Assembly (NCBI GenBank): GCA_046350655.1
Contig: JAXMAB010000009.1
Location: 248,001 to 312,000, forward strand
DNA from: JAEUHO01 sp046350655
GTDB taxonomy: Bacteria > Planctomycetota > PLA2 > JAEUHO01
Direction: 5' to 3'
Length of the DNA: 64,000 nt
How positions within the stretch are numbered: the first letter of the stretch is position 1; every line of letters begins with the position of its first letter. The notes under the pieces were generated by a model, which was not told the DNA's origin, did no database searches, and saw nothing but the letters and a program-made list of their open reading frames with translations. Of this stretch, positions 8,713-18,885 are shown piece after piece. The translations under genes and the position numbers were made by a program.

Positions 8713-11700
8713 TCACTTCGGGACGACCTCGACCTCGGTGCCCGCCTCGGCCTCGACGGTCGCGTAGAGCCATGCCGACGGGCTGCGGGCCTTCCCCTTC
8801 ACGGTGAACCGGCCCGCGGGGAGGCCCGCCACGACCCACCGGCCGTCGAGCGCTGGCCGCGCTTCCTGCGGCCCCGTCGGGCCGAGCACGTCGAGGAGCA
8901 CGAGTCGCGCGTCCGCCGGGAGTTTCACCCGGATCGTGATCGTGCGGGACGGCTGCATCGGCACGACGATCGGCGCCTCGGTGACCTCGACGTCGGGCAG
9001 ATAGCCGCAGCGGTCGTCGTCGTCGGTCGTGGGCACGAACACGGTCGCTCGACGCACGGGGACCCTCTCGACGACGCATCGCCCATCCTCGCCGACCACC
9101 CCGGCCCGCACGGTGCGATCCGCCGGCGGACCGAACCACAGCGTCACCGCGCGACCGGGCTTCGCGTCGACCGTGAACCGCCACGTCGCGGGCCGTTCGA
9201 GCGTCAGGACCACGTCGTCCTCGCCGGCCTTCACGACGCGCAGGACGCGTGGCTCGGGCTCCTCCCCCTCGGCCCGCAGGCGCGCGACCAGGCGGACGTC
9301 GCCGACCGGCGCGCCCTCGAGGGCGAACCGCCCGTCGGCGTCCGTCCGCGCCTCGTCGCTCGAGAAGGACGACCCGCCGCGATCCCACTCGACGCGGGCC
9401 GCGGCGACGGGCGCGCCCCGCCCGTCCACGACGCGCCCGCGGATCGTGCGCGCGGCCTCGAGCGCGATCCGGCTGTCGGCGGGCGTCCAGTCGCGCATCG
9501 AGACCGATCGCAGGTCCGCGCGTCCCGCGGGGGGCGCGACCTCGAGGCCGTAGCCGTCGGCGGCGCGCAGCGGGCCCACGGTCACCTCGCCGGCATCGTC
9601 CACGACACGGGGATCGTCGTAGAAGAAGCGCTCCGACCCTCGGCCCTCGGCGTGCTTGCGGACGACCCGCACGGTGGCGCCGGGCACCGGGCGCCCCTGC
9701 GCATCCACCACGGCGAGCGTGTACCGAGACGCCGTCGTCACGATGATCTCGACCGCGTCGCCGCCCGCGTCGGCGGCGACGCCGTCGAGGGGGCCGAACG
9801 GCGCGGGCGGGTCCACCGCCACGACGCACGCCCCCGCCGGGAGCCCCTTCACGACGAACCCGCCGTCCGCACCCGTCGTCGAGCGCGCCACGCCCCGGAC
9901 CTGGTCGCCTCCGTCGCGGTTCCTCCGCTCGAGCATCTCCGTCGCCTCTCGCTCCGTCTCGTCGGACGGGACCTCGCGCGGCGCGACGGCGACGCGCGCA
10001 CCGGCGACCGGCTTGCCGGCGCCGTCCACGACGCGCCCGCGGACCTCCGCGCCGGCGGCGAGCCGCAGTTCCACGACGTCCACGCCCGGGTTCACGGTGA
10101 CGAGGCCCGGCGCCGGCGACGAGCCGTCCGCGGCGACGGCGCGCGCGACCGCGACGACCTGCTTCGTCGGGCGCCGCGGAAACTCGAAGGTGCCGTCGTC
10201 GATCGTGTCGGCGGTGGTCCGCGCACCCGAGGCGACCGCGCAGTCCGCGGACCGCACCGGCGCGCCGTCCGGCCCGAGGACGCGCACGGTCACGCGGGCG
10301 GCGCGCACGAGGACGAGGCGCACCTCGGACGTCCCGACGTCCACCGTCGTGAACGGGCGGTCGTCGTCCTCCCACGGGCGGACGTCCGGCCCGTCGGCGC
10401 GCAGGAGGATCGGCGCGCGAGGCAGGCCGCGGAGGACGAACCTCCCGTCGTCGTCGGTCCGCGCCCCGGCACGGAAGTCGCCGGGCGGCGGCTCTTCGCC
10501 CGCCTCCGGCACCCGTCGCGCCCGGACCTCGGCGCTCGCCGGCTTCCCGTCGCCGTCCACGACCCGGCCGCGGACCACGCGGCCGGGCGGCAGCACCAAC
10601 CGCGTCCGCTCGGACGTGAGGTCCTCGCCTTCGAGGCCCGCGAGGTCGTCGCGGTCCGGCGGCGCCGTCACCTGCAGCCCCATCCGGGCACGCCGCGACA
10701 CCCCCGTGAACTCGACCCGTCCGTCGGACGCGGAGCGCTCCGATCGGGGCCGGAACGACCCCTCACGCCCGGGCGAACGGGGGAACAGGAGGACGGTGGC
10801 CCCCGCCACGGGCTTCCCGGCCTCGTCCACGACGGTCAGCTCGACGTTCCGCGGCGGGGCGCGTCGCAACACCACGTCGCCGGCGCCCGCCGCGACCACG
10901 ACGATCTCCTCGACGACGACCGCCTCCTCGTCGACGAGGCGCAACCGGTGGCGGCCCTCGCCGAGTCCCTCCAGCGTGAACGCGCCGTCGGGCCCCGTCG
11001 TCGCGCGACCGTCCGGGTCGCGGTCGAAGCCGGCCACGTCGAGGTCGCCGTCCCGCGCGCGCTCGCCGGCGGCGGCCTGCACCTCGACGCCGACGACCGG
11101 CGCGCCGTCGGCCGCGACGGCCCGGCCGCGGATCGACCGGCCGGCGGGCAACGTGAGCTCCACCACCGTCGCGTCCGCCGCGAACGCGTGGTCCCGGACG
11201 GGCCCGAGCGGAGCCGACGGTCGTCCGCGCCGGCGGCGGCGCGCACCGTGACCTTGCCCGCGCCGCCGATCCTCAACCGTGCGCGCCCGTCGCGCAGGCG
11301 CTCGCGCGTCCGCTTCCCCCCGTCCGCCGTGACCTCGACGACGGCTCGGGCCACCGCGGTCCCGTCGGGCCCCTTCACGCGGACCTCGACCTCGCGGGTC
11401 GAACCGCGCAGCCGGACGGGCTCCGCGGCGGGCGCGCCGGCCGCGGACGCGGGGTCCTTCAGGAACGCCTCGATGCGCGCCAGCGCGTCGTCGCGCGCCG
11501 CGCGGTCGAGCTCCGGCGCGTTCACGACGACCACCTCGACGACGACCCGTCCGACGACCGCCATCGACGACTCGGCCGGGATCTCCTTCCCGCCGATCGT
11601 GACGCGCTTCGACGCGGTGTGGCCCGTCAGGCGGCCGTCGGGTCCCGCGCCCTCGGCGACCGTCCCCGAGACCTTCATCGGGCCCTCGTCGTACGTCCCC

Positions 11701-12878
11701 GACTTCACCGTCGACCGCTCCTGGCGCTGGAACCGCAGCGCGTCCTCGGGGGTCGCCCAGGCGGTGGCCATGGCGATCATCTGCCGCTCCTCGGCCGGCA
11801 GGGCGCCGACGAGCACCTTCGCGTCGTGGAACCCCTTCAGGAAGTCCGCGCGCTCCTCCGGCGCGAGCGCGGCCTCCTGCGCCTTCAGCGCGGCCTCGGT
11901 CAGGCTCACCGACTGCGTCTGCCACCCCGCGTCGCCGACGAGGGGCTTCAGCCGCTCGAGCACGGCGTCGAGGTCGGGCGCGGGCACGGCCGGCCCGCCG
12001 GCGAGCCACTCGGCCGGCCGCTCGATCGACCGCGCCGACGCCGGCGGCGCCCGCATCACGGCCTCCACGCCCTCGCGGCCGCGCGCCGCGAGGACGGCCT
12101 TCAGGAACGCGTGCCCCTGCACGTACCCGAACGCCGCCTCGGCGACGAGCGCCTCCGCGATGCGGCGCAGGCGCTCGTCCTCGATCGGCGGCATCGCGGT
12201 GATGGACGCGGTGAAGCGCGTGAACGCCTCGGGGATCCCCCACGTCGCCGCGACCTGCTCCGCCACGAGCTGCGCGTGCCCCTCGACGAGCGCGCCGAGG
12301 ACCTTCACGCCCTCGGCGGTGCGGAGCGAGAGCTCGCGGGCCCGCAGGTCGAACCGCTCGAAATCGAGGGCGTGCGTGACCTCGTGCGCGAGCACGACGC
12401 GGAGCTCCGCCTCGTCGGGCGGCGCGCCGCCGACCGACCGCGCGAGCCGCGCGGCGCCGCCGTCGAGGACGTGGACGCGGTGCGCCCCCGGCTCGTACTT
12501 CGCGACGAGCGCGTCCGCGAGCCCGGACGCGGTGGCCTCGAGGTCGGCCCCCTCGCCGATGTTGCGCAGGATGGGCGCGAGCTCGTCCTCCAGGACCTTC
12601 CGGAGGGTCGCGCGGCTCGAGAGGACCCACGTGGGACGCGCGCGGAACTTCGCGCCGCACGCGGCCTCGACGGCGGCGATCGCCTCGGCGAACCGCCGCT
12701 CGAGCACCGCGGGATCGGTCCACGGCGACTTCGCCGCCGCGGCGGGCGGCGCCGCCGGCGCGTCCTCGGCCCTCGCGCGGGCGCCCCCGACGAGCAGGAG
12801 CGCGACGATCACGAGCCCGGCGAGGCGCCCTCGGGTCCCGTGCCACGGTCCGGCGCCGACGAGCGTGCGGGTCCCCAT
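8713..12878 (-). CDS. Secreted HExxH metalloprotease-like protein with many carboxypeptidase-regulatory-like domains; apparent frameshift near 11220
   Basis: Starts at ATG 12878 with GGAGGG five bases upstream. A signal peptide (LAGLVIVALLLVGGARARAE) leads to a domain with HEVTH at residues 165-169 and a later LVEGHAQLVAE, the layout of a gluzincin. From about residue 460 the protein consists of beta-sandwich repeats with the marks of carboxypeptidase-regulatory-like domains (VRGRVVDGxGKPVAGARV, DGRFVLRGLP, RTDADGRFALEGAPVG), at least eight copies. The frame from 12878 shifts within bases about 11216-11225: the upstream frame runs into Arg/Ser-rich noise while the downstream frame continues with AFAADATVVELTLPAGR. 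A single indel (assembly error or true mutation) explains this; the intact product would be near 1390 residues. A related gene without the zinc motif lies at 19856-23437. Confidence 0.75.
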
Positions 12879-12993
12879 GCGTCCCTCCGGGCGCGCCCGA
12901 CGCGCCGTCGACGACGCTACCCGACCCTCCAGCCGGTCGCAACGCCCTCCGCCGCGCCCCCACGCCGAACGGGCCGCCGCGTGCCGTGGGCCG

Positions 12994-13035
12994 GCGGGCC
13001 TTGCGTCCCGGGAGCGGAGCGGGCCTTGCGTCCCG
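12994..13035. repeat. Two 17-bp direct repeats, degenerate copies of the dispersed repeat
   Basis: GCGGGCCTTGCGTCCCG occurs at 12994-13010 and again at 13019-13035, just before the stop codon of the ResB-CcsA gene. The sequence differs from the dispersed CGGGCCTCGCGGTCCCG core at few positions. It fills part of the 157-bp gap upstream of the metalloprotease-like gene. Confidence 0.55.
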
Positions 13036-16000
13036 TCAGGCCGACCGCGCCGGTTCGACGCGGCGGCGCAACGCGTGGACGGCGCCGGCCGCCATCACGA
13101 GGCCCTCGACGCCCCAGAACGTGAGCAGGCCGGTCCAGACGCCCTTCGTGAAGCCGTAGGAGTGCAGGCCGATCTCGAGGAGGTTGACGCCCCACCATGA
13201 GAACGCCACGACGGCCCCCGCGAGGACCGTCATCTGCGCGAACCCGAAGGCGCGCCACAGCCCGCCGAGGCGGCCGTGCAGCGCGGCGAGCTGGACGAGG
13301 CAGATGAGCAGCGCGCCGTTCTCCTTGGGGTCCCAGCCCCAGAAGCGGCCCCACGAGTCGTTGGCCCAGATGCCGCCGAGGATCGTGCCGACGACCGAGA
13401 AGACGAGCGCGAAGCAGACGACGCCGTACGTCATCCGGTCGACGGCCGTCGCGGTCTCGCCGCGCATCCACCGAGGGGCCACGAGCCGCCCGACGACCTG
13501 GACGTGCGCGAACGCCGACGCGAGCAGCGTGGCCGCGTACCCGATGCCGATGCAGGTCACGTGGAGCGCGAGCCAGAAGTTGGTGTCGAGCACCGCGACG
13601 AGCTGGGGCATCGTGTCGGACGCGTGGATCTCCTCGTACCGGTTCGAGACGAACAGCCCGAGCGCGCCCACGAGCGGCGCGAGCGCGAGCGCGATCCCGC
13701 GCCGGGTGATCCACTCGGTGAACAGCGACGCCGCGGCCGCGAACGCCGCGATGAAGAGCGTCGTCTCGTAGAGCGTGGACATGGGCGGCCGGCCGCGCAG
13801 CACGCAGCGGATCACGATCCCCGCGACGTTGAGGGCGAGCGCCGCCAGCGTCAGGCCGACGCCCACGCGCACGACCCAGCGCTCGCGCCACATCCAGGTG
13901 ACGGCGAGCACCAGGAACCCGAGCAGGTAGCCCCACAGCGCCCGCCGGAACGGGTTCAGCTCGTTGAGGAACACCTCGAGGTCGATGCGGCCGCCCTCGC
14001 CGCGCGCGGCCGCCAGCGCGTGGACGTGGTCGGAGACCTGCCGCAGCGCCTGCGTCGCGACCGAGGGCTCGTCCGCGGCGGCGGCGACCGCCTCCCACGC
14101 GCGGAGCACCGCGAGGCTCTCGTCGGCGACGGGCGCGCCCGACAGCGCGGCCTCGATCACCTCCGAGGGGCGCAGCCACGTCGGCGCCCGATCGGGCGGC
14201 GCGGAGGGCGGGATGGACGCGAGGCCCGACGCGAGGCGGCCCTGGTCGCCGAGGCTCCGGAGGAGCTGCTGCGCGGTCGTCGCGAGCGGCTGCGGGCCGG
14301 ACGCCGCGGCGCGCAGCCTCGGCGCCGCGACGAGCAGCTGCGTGAAGCGGACCGGCTTGCCGTCGGGGAAGAGCGCGTCGAGGCCCGGCGCCGAGCGCGG
14401 GTCGAGCACGCCGCGGGCGAACTCGAGCAGCCACCGCAGCTCGAGGTAGGCGCGCACGTTGTCGCGGAGCTCGACGACGCCGTCCTCGACGTGCGTGCGC
14501 TTCGCGCGAGGGAGCTTCTCGTAGGCGTCCGCGCGCTCCCACAGACGGTCGCGGGCGTCGTACAGGTCGGTCCACGAGTACCGGTCCCGCTTGTTCTTGC
14601 CCGCGACGTGCGCCATCCCGACCGCGGCGAGCACGGCGTCGTCGTCCACGACGAAGATCCGGTGGGTCTCCGCGCGCTCCGGCCGCAGCAGGATGTCGAG
14701 GACGACCTCCATGGACGACAGGCTGTCGCCCGCCGCGTCGGCGCCGCCCTTCTTGTGGTTGAGGCGCAGCAGCAGGACGTCGGCGAACGTGCCGAGCGGC
14801 ATGATGCGCCCGCCCTCCTGGATCGGCAGGCGCTCGGCGATCGAGAGGGCCTCGGCGGGCCAGGGCCGCGCGGGCGCCGACGTCGCGCCCGACGCGACGC
14901 CCGCGATCGCGACGGCGAGCCCCGCCGCGAGCAGCCCCACGGCGGCGAGGACGCCGGCGCGGCGGCGCGGCGCGGGCGGACGGACGGGGACGACGAGCGG
15001 GCTCATGCGGCGCTCCCGTGGGCGGCGGTCCGGCGGGCCGCCGGCGCGGGCGGCGCGGCGGGCGGACTGGGAAACGACGTGGCGGGCGAGCTTGCGCAGG
15101 AAGTGCATCACCAGCCCGACGCCGATGATCGTGCACGCGATGATCGGCACGCGGTCCGACGGGTTGCGGACCACGGAGAAGCCCGACACGACCGTCCCGT
15201 CGGCGTCGCGGCCGTACGACGACTGGTAGAGCGTGACCCCGCTCTCCCGCAGGGGCTCGTTCATCGTGATGTGGACGGCGCGCTCCGCGCCCGCGGCCGT
15301 GCGCGTCACGTAGGACGAGTACTCGCTCGGGATGTCGGTGCCGGGATGTTCGCGCGCGACCGCGCGATCGAGGCGCACCGTGAACGGCAGCGCCCACGAA
15401 CGGCGGCGAAGCTCGAGCGCCCAGGCGCGCCCGCCGACCTCCGCCGAGAACGCCGTCTCGGCCTTCCCCCAGAGCACGCCCTTCACCGACGCGCCGCCGT
15501 CGCGGGGACGGAGGTCCACGTAGCACGCGGCGACGTTCGCCTCGGCCTGCTTCGGGTCGTCGGGGAGCGGCACGAGGACCACGTCCTCGGCGCCGATGCC
15601 GGGCCCGGGCGAGCGGCGCGCGTCGGAGTTCCGGAGCCACGACGAGACGACGACGTCGAACGGGAGCGCGGGCGACGTGAACGTGGCGACCCTCCCGTCG
15701 GTCGCGCGCTCGAGGTCCCGCTGCGGGACGACGTGCTCCTTGCGGGCCCCGACGTCGACGACCGCGAGCTCCCAGTCGGTGTACGACTCGAACTCGCTCG
15801 CCGACGCGCCCTCGCGCAGGCGCACGGCCCCCTTCTCGGAGGCCGCCCACTCGACCGCGGACCCGACGAACAGCACGAGGATGCCGACGTGGGCCACCAG
15901 CACCCCGAGCGTCGACGCGCCGAGCCGCATCCGGAGCACGCCGCCGACCAGCAGGTTCACGGCGAGCGCCACGATCAGCGTCGCGCCGCCCGGCAGCGGC

Positions 16001-16200
16001 AGCGGGACCACGCCGAACAGCTTCACCGTGAAGACCACGGACTCGAAGTAGGTGCGCTGCACGTCGTAGAGGCTCATGGTCCGCTGCTGCAGCGTCCCGA
16101 CGAGCACCACGAGGAACATCGCCGCGAAGATCCCGACCGAGAGGTGGAACGAGCCGAGCCCGCGGAGCACCCGGTTCGCGAGCGGACGGGCGGGCGTCAC
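13036..16200 (-). CDS. Fused cytochrome c biogenesis protein ResB-CcsA (CcsBA)
   Basis: 1054 residues from a GTG overlapping the upstream stop by 4 bp. Residues 1-395 are ResB-like: three N-terminal membrane helices (for example SVGIFAAMFLVVLVGTL), a large periplasmic part ending in LYQSSYGRDADGTVVSGF and a fourth helix. From about residue 399 a CcsA part follows: a helix, an extra periplasmic region of roughly 300 residues (MPLGTFADVLLLRLNHKKG), then about eight helices containing SWGRFWGWDPKENGALL near residues 948-964, the WWD heme-handling motif. Known: system II attaches heme to exported apocytochrome c. No stop separates the halves; an ATG with a GGGAGC site at 15006 could allow separate CcsA translation. 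The large insert before CcsA is a planctomycete-like trait. Confidence 0.93.
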   Translation of the reverse strand: MTPARPLANRVLRGLGSFHLSVGIFAAMFLVVLVGTLQQRTMSLYDVQRTYFESVVFTVKLFGVVPLPLPGGATLIVALAVNLLVGGVLRMRLGASTLGVLVAHVGILVLFVGSAVEWAASEKGAVRLREGASASEFESYTDWELAVVDVGARKEHVVPQRDLERATDGRVATFTSPALPFDVVVSSWLRNSDARRSPGPGIGAEDVVLVPLPDDPKQAEANVAACYVDLRPRDGGASVKGVLWGKAETAFSAEVGGRAWALELRRRSWALPFTVRLDRAVAREHPGTDIPSEYSSYVTRTAAGAERAVHITMNEPLRESGVTLYQSSYGRDADGTVVSGFSVVRNPSDRVPIIACTIIGVGLVMHFLRKLARHVVSQSARRAARAGGPPDRRPRERRMSPLVVPVRPPAPRRRAGVLAAVGLLAAGLAVAIAGVASGATSAPARPWPAEALSIAERLPIQEGGRIMPLGTFADVLLLRLNHKKGGADAAGDSLSSMEVVLDILLRPERAETHRIFVVDDDAVLAAVGMAHVAGKNKRDRYSWTDLYDARDRLWERADAYEKLPRAKRTHVEDGVVELRDNVRAYLELRWLLEFARGVLDPRSAPGLDALFPDGKPVRFTQLLVAAPRLRAAASGPQPLATTAQQLLRSLGDQGRLASGLASIPPSAPPDRAPTWLRPSEVIEAALSGAPVADESLAVLRAWEAVAAAADEPSVATQALRQVSDHVHALAAARGEGGRIDLEVFLNELNPFRRALWGYLLGFLVLAVTWMWRERWVVRVGVGLTLAALALNVAGIVIRCVLRGRPPMSTLYETTLFIAAFAAAASLFTEWITRRGIALALAPLVGALGLFVSNRYEEIHASDTMPQLVAVLDTNFWLALHVTCIGIGYAATLLASAFAHVQVVGRLVAPRWMRGETATAVDRMTYGVVCFALVFSVVGTILGGIWANDSWGRFWGWDPKENGALLICLVQLAALHGRLGGLWRAFGFAQMTVLAGAVVAFSWWGVNLLEIGLHSYGFTKGVWTGLLTFWGVEGLVMAAGAVHALRRRVEPARSA

Positions 16201-17426
16201 GGGGCCACCTCCATGGAGCGACAGAACGCCTCGACGGCCGCGCGCGCGGCCTTCGCCCGGGCCGCGGGGCCGGTCAGCTTGACGAACACCAGCTTGTCGC
16301 CCCGCTCGACGATGACGCCGAACAGGAGCGCGTCGTCGAGCTCGACGCCGCGCATCGTGTCGGTCAGGTGCCCGGTCAGCTCGACCGCCGTCGCGCTGCG
16401 CCCGAGCATCGGCAGCTTCGGCAGCGCGTCGACCTCCTCGGGCGTCGCGTCCGGCAGGCCGAACTGCGATCGCCAGCGGTTCACGTTGATCCGCACGCCG
16501 TCCGCGACGGCGCCGAACTCGTGCGCGGTCACCTCGACGTCCTTCGCGCCGCCGACGTAGAACGTCGCGAGGCGCATCGGGCGCTCCGGCCCGGCGACCC
16601 AGCCGGCCGGGACCGTGAACCGGTAGCCGCCCGCGGTGACGGTCCCGGCGGCCGTCGGGGCGGGGGCCGGGCGCGGCGCGGGCTCGTCGTTCGTGCGCGC
16701 GGGGGCCCGCGCCGCGTCGGCGGTCCCGGCCGGCGGGGGCACGAACCGCGAGCGCACGGACGCCGCGAAGGCGAAGAACCGCTCGGCCTCGGCGTCCACC
16801 GCCGACGCGGCGCCGGCGGTCTTCAGCACGAACTGCGTCCCGGGCAACGACAGGATCAGCCCGAGCAGCCGCCCGTCGACGACCTTCTCGCCCGCGCCCC
16901 CCATGCCGCCGTACGGTCCGCGCAGGTCCACGAGCACGCCCTCGCGGCCAAGGAACGGCTTGCGCGGCAGCGCGCCGAGCCCCGCCTCGCCCTCGGGCGG
17001 CAGGCCCATCTGGCCGCGCCAGCGGTCCACGTTGGCGGCGAGCGTCCCGCCCGCGCTCGACAACGCGACCTCGAGCGCGTCGTCGCCGGGCCCGACGCGG
17101 AACGTCGCGATGCGGCCCGGGGCGCCGCTCTCGACGCGGGTCCACGTCGGCGGCACGTCGTACGTCCACGGTTCGACCAGCCCCAGGCGCTCGACGGCGG
17201 TCACCCCGAGCGCGGGCGAGCCGCGTTCCGGTGCGCGGTCCCGGACCTCGTCGATCCCCCGCGGTCCGTCGTCGCCGCACCCGGTGACGAGGCAGGCCCC
17301 GACGACGGCGAGGCCCGCGAGGCACGCGGCACGCGAGGCCCGGCCCGCGCCGCGGCGCGCATCGCGCGCGCGCGACGGCCTCGGGGACGACTCCGCGAGC
17401 GACACCGTGGGCGACACCGTCGTCAA
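16197..17426 (-). CDS. Lipoprotein with two related domains, upstream of ccsBA
   Basis: About 409 residues from a TTG at 17426, which has GGAG eight bases upstream and a TATACT box 30 bp further up. The N-terminus is Arg-rich, then LAGLAVVGACLVTGC gives a lipobox. Two similar domains follow: WTYDVPPTWTRVESGAPGRI...VDRWRGQMGLP...LPRKPFLGREGVLVDLRG and YRFTVPAGWVAGPERPMRL...VNRWRSQFGLP...LPKLPMLGRSATAVELTG, so the protein is an internal duplication. Each has the pattern PxxWxxxxxxxxRxAxFxVG and NVxRWRxQ. Function unknown; its 4-bp overlap with the cytochrome c synthase gene suggests a periplasmic role tied to it. Confidence 0.8.
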   Translation of the reverse strand: MTTVSPTVSLAESSPRPSRARDARRGAGRASRAACLAGLAVVGACLVTGCGDDGPRGIDEVRDRAPERGSPALGVTAVERLGLVEPWTYDVPPTWTRVESGAPGRIATFRVGPGDDALEVALSSAGGTLAANVDRWRGQMGLPPEGEAGLGALPRKPFLGREGVLVDLRGPYGGMGGAGEKVVDGRLLGLILSLPGTQFVLKTAGAASAVDAEAERFFAFAASVRSRFVPPPAGTADAARAPARTNDEPAPRPAPAPTAAGTVTAGGYRFTVPAGWVAGPERPMRLATFYVGGAKDVEVTAHEFGAVADGVRINVNRWRSQFGLPDATPEEVDALPKLPMLGRSATAVELTGHLTDTMRGVELDDALLFGVIVERGDKLVFVKLTGPAARAKAARAAVEAFCRSMEVAP

Positions 17427-17455
17427 GGGAACGCTCCGATCCGTGGGGCGGGGCG

Positions 17456-17461
17456 AGTATA
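17456..17461 (-). promoter_or_regulatory. Probable -10 box (TATACT) for the lipoprotein-ccsBA operon
   Basis: TATACT on the minus strand is conspicuous in this GC-rich gap. A start of transcription about 7 bp downstream would give a leader of roughly 23 nt holding the GGAG site before the TTG start. No convincing -35 box is visible. Confidence 0.45.
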
Positions 17462-17503
17462 GGGGCCGTGGTCGGGGAGGTCCGCGGAAGGCCGGGCGTT
17501 CAC

Positions 17504-17518
17504 CGGGCCTCGCGGTCC
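17504..17518. repeat. Single arm of the dispersed palindromic repeat
   Basis: CGGGCCTCGCGGTCC in the intergenic gap between larC and the lipoprotein gene; the matching inverted arm is absent or degenerate here. Confidence 0.5.
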
Positions 17519-17591
17519 CCCGCACGGATCGGGGTCGTCGTGGCGCCGCGGGTCCCCCGGGAAACCGGGCCGGTTCGCGGGGCCGCCGCGG

Positions 17592-18884
17592 TCAGTCCGC
17601 GGGGCGGCCCGTCCACGCGGCCGTCGCGGCCGACGCGACGACGCGCCACGACACCCCGGCGCGCTGCGCGGCCAGGCGGCAGTCCTCGTACTCCGGCGTC
17701 GCCTCGTCGCCCCAGGGCGTGGTGCGCACCTTGACGTGGATCGGGCCGTAGGGCGTCGGCACCGCGGCGGTGCGGCGCGGCAGCACCGTGCGCGCGACCG
17801 ACGTGCGGCGCACCCCCAGCGTCGGCGTCTCGCGCAGGAGCACCGCCTCGAGGTCCGCGGCCGACGCGGGCGCCGCGAGGACCGACAACACGACGCCGGG
17901 CCGGCCCTTCTTCATGGTGACCGGCACGGCCCACGCGTCGAGCGCGCCCGCGGCGAGCGCCTGCTCGATCGCGTGACCGACCTGCTGGCCCGTCGCGTCG
18001 TCGAGGTTCGTCTCGAGCAGGATCGCGTCGGTGGGCGTGCGGTCGCCGCCGGTCTCGCCGAGCACGAGGCGCACGACGTTCGGCAGCTTCCCGCCGGGAT
18101 GGTCGCCGGCGCCGATGCCGACCGCGCGGGGCACGAAGCCCGCGGGCGGCTCGAAGCCGCGCGAGAGCGCGCGGACGAGCGCCGCGCCGGTGGGCGTGAC
18201 CTGCTCGAACGTCTCGCCCGACGGGAACGTCGGGTGCCCGAGGAGGAGGTGCGTGACCGCGGGCGCGGGCAGCGGCAGGTCGCCGTGCGCGGCCTTCACG
18301 CGGCCCGTCGACCACGGCAGCGCCGACGTGCGCACCTCGAGCACGCCGAGGCGCCGCAGGCCCACGCAGGTCCCGACGACGTCCACGATGGCGTCGAGCG
18401 CCCCCACCTCGTGGAAGTGCACCGCCTCGGCCGGGATCCCGTGGACCTTGCCCTCGGCCTCGGCGAGCAGCGTGAACGCGCGCACGGCGTCGGCGAGGCC
18501 CTCGGGCGAGAGGCCCTTCGCGCGGCGGACGATCGCGAGGACGTCGGCGAGCGTGCGGTGCGGGTGCGCGTGGCCCGCGTCGCCCGCGGCGACGGGCCCG
18601 TGCGCGTGCGGATGCCCGTGCGGGCGTCCGTGCGCGTGCGCGGCCCCCGTCGCCTCGGGCGCGGGCACGCGCGCGCCCGCGAGGACCACGTCGACCTTCG
18701 TCGCGGCGAACGCGCCCTTCGTCACGCGGCGCGCGGCGAGCGTGACGCCGTCGAGCCCGAGCGCCGCGACGATCTCCTCGAGCGACGCCAGCGGGAGCCC
18801 GGCGTCGACGAGCGCGCCGAGGCACATGTCGCCCGCGACGCCCGCGGTGACGTCGAGCCAGGCGACGGTCGTCGGGGCGCCCAC
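17592..18884 (-). CDS. larC: LarC-like nickel insertion protein (pyridinium-3,5-bisthiocarboxylic acid mononucleotide nickel chelatase)
   Basis: 430 residues from a GTG one base after the lipA stop. The N-terminus WLDVTAGVAGDMCLGALVDAG matches the LarC start (family FDxxxGxxGDM). A His-rich segment (HAHGRPHGHPHAHG, about residues 82-96, and GHAHPHR) is the nickel-rich loop typical of LarC. Further marks: EAVHFHEVGALDAIVDVVG and ETNLDDATGQQVGHAIE. Known: LarC inserts Ni into the lactate racemase cofactor. No larA, larB or larE is visible here, so the partner genes must lie elsewhere or the protein serves another nickel enzyme. Encoded in tandem with lipA. Confidence 0.9.
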   Translation of the reverse strand: MGAPTTVAWLDVTAGVAGDMCLGALVDAGLPLASLEEIVAALGLDGVTLAARRVTKGAFAATKVDVVLAGARVPAPEATGAAHAHGRPHGHPHAHGPVAAGDAGHAHPHRTLADVLAIVRRAKGLSPEGLADAVRAFTLLAEAEGKVHGIPAEAVHFHEVGALDAIVDVVGTCVGLRRLGVLEVRTSALPWSTGRVKAAHGDLPLPAPAVTHLLLGHPTFPSGETFEQVTPTGAALVRALSRGFEPPAGFVPRAVGIGAGDHPGGKLPNVVRLVLGETGGDRTPTDAILLETNLDDATGQQVGHAIEQALAAGALDAWAVPVTMKKGRPGVVLSVLAAPASAADLEAVLLRETPTLGVRRTSVARTVLPRRTAAVPTPYGPIHVKVRTTPWGDEATPEYEDCRLAAQRAGVSWRVVASAATAAWTGRPAD

Positions 18885-18885
18885 G

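Noticed and set aside
17427..17525. Extending the lipoprotein gene to a GTG at 17525
   Set aside because: The added codons lie in the dispersed repeat and are unlike protein, while a TATACT box and GGAG site support the TTG at 17426.
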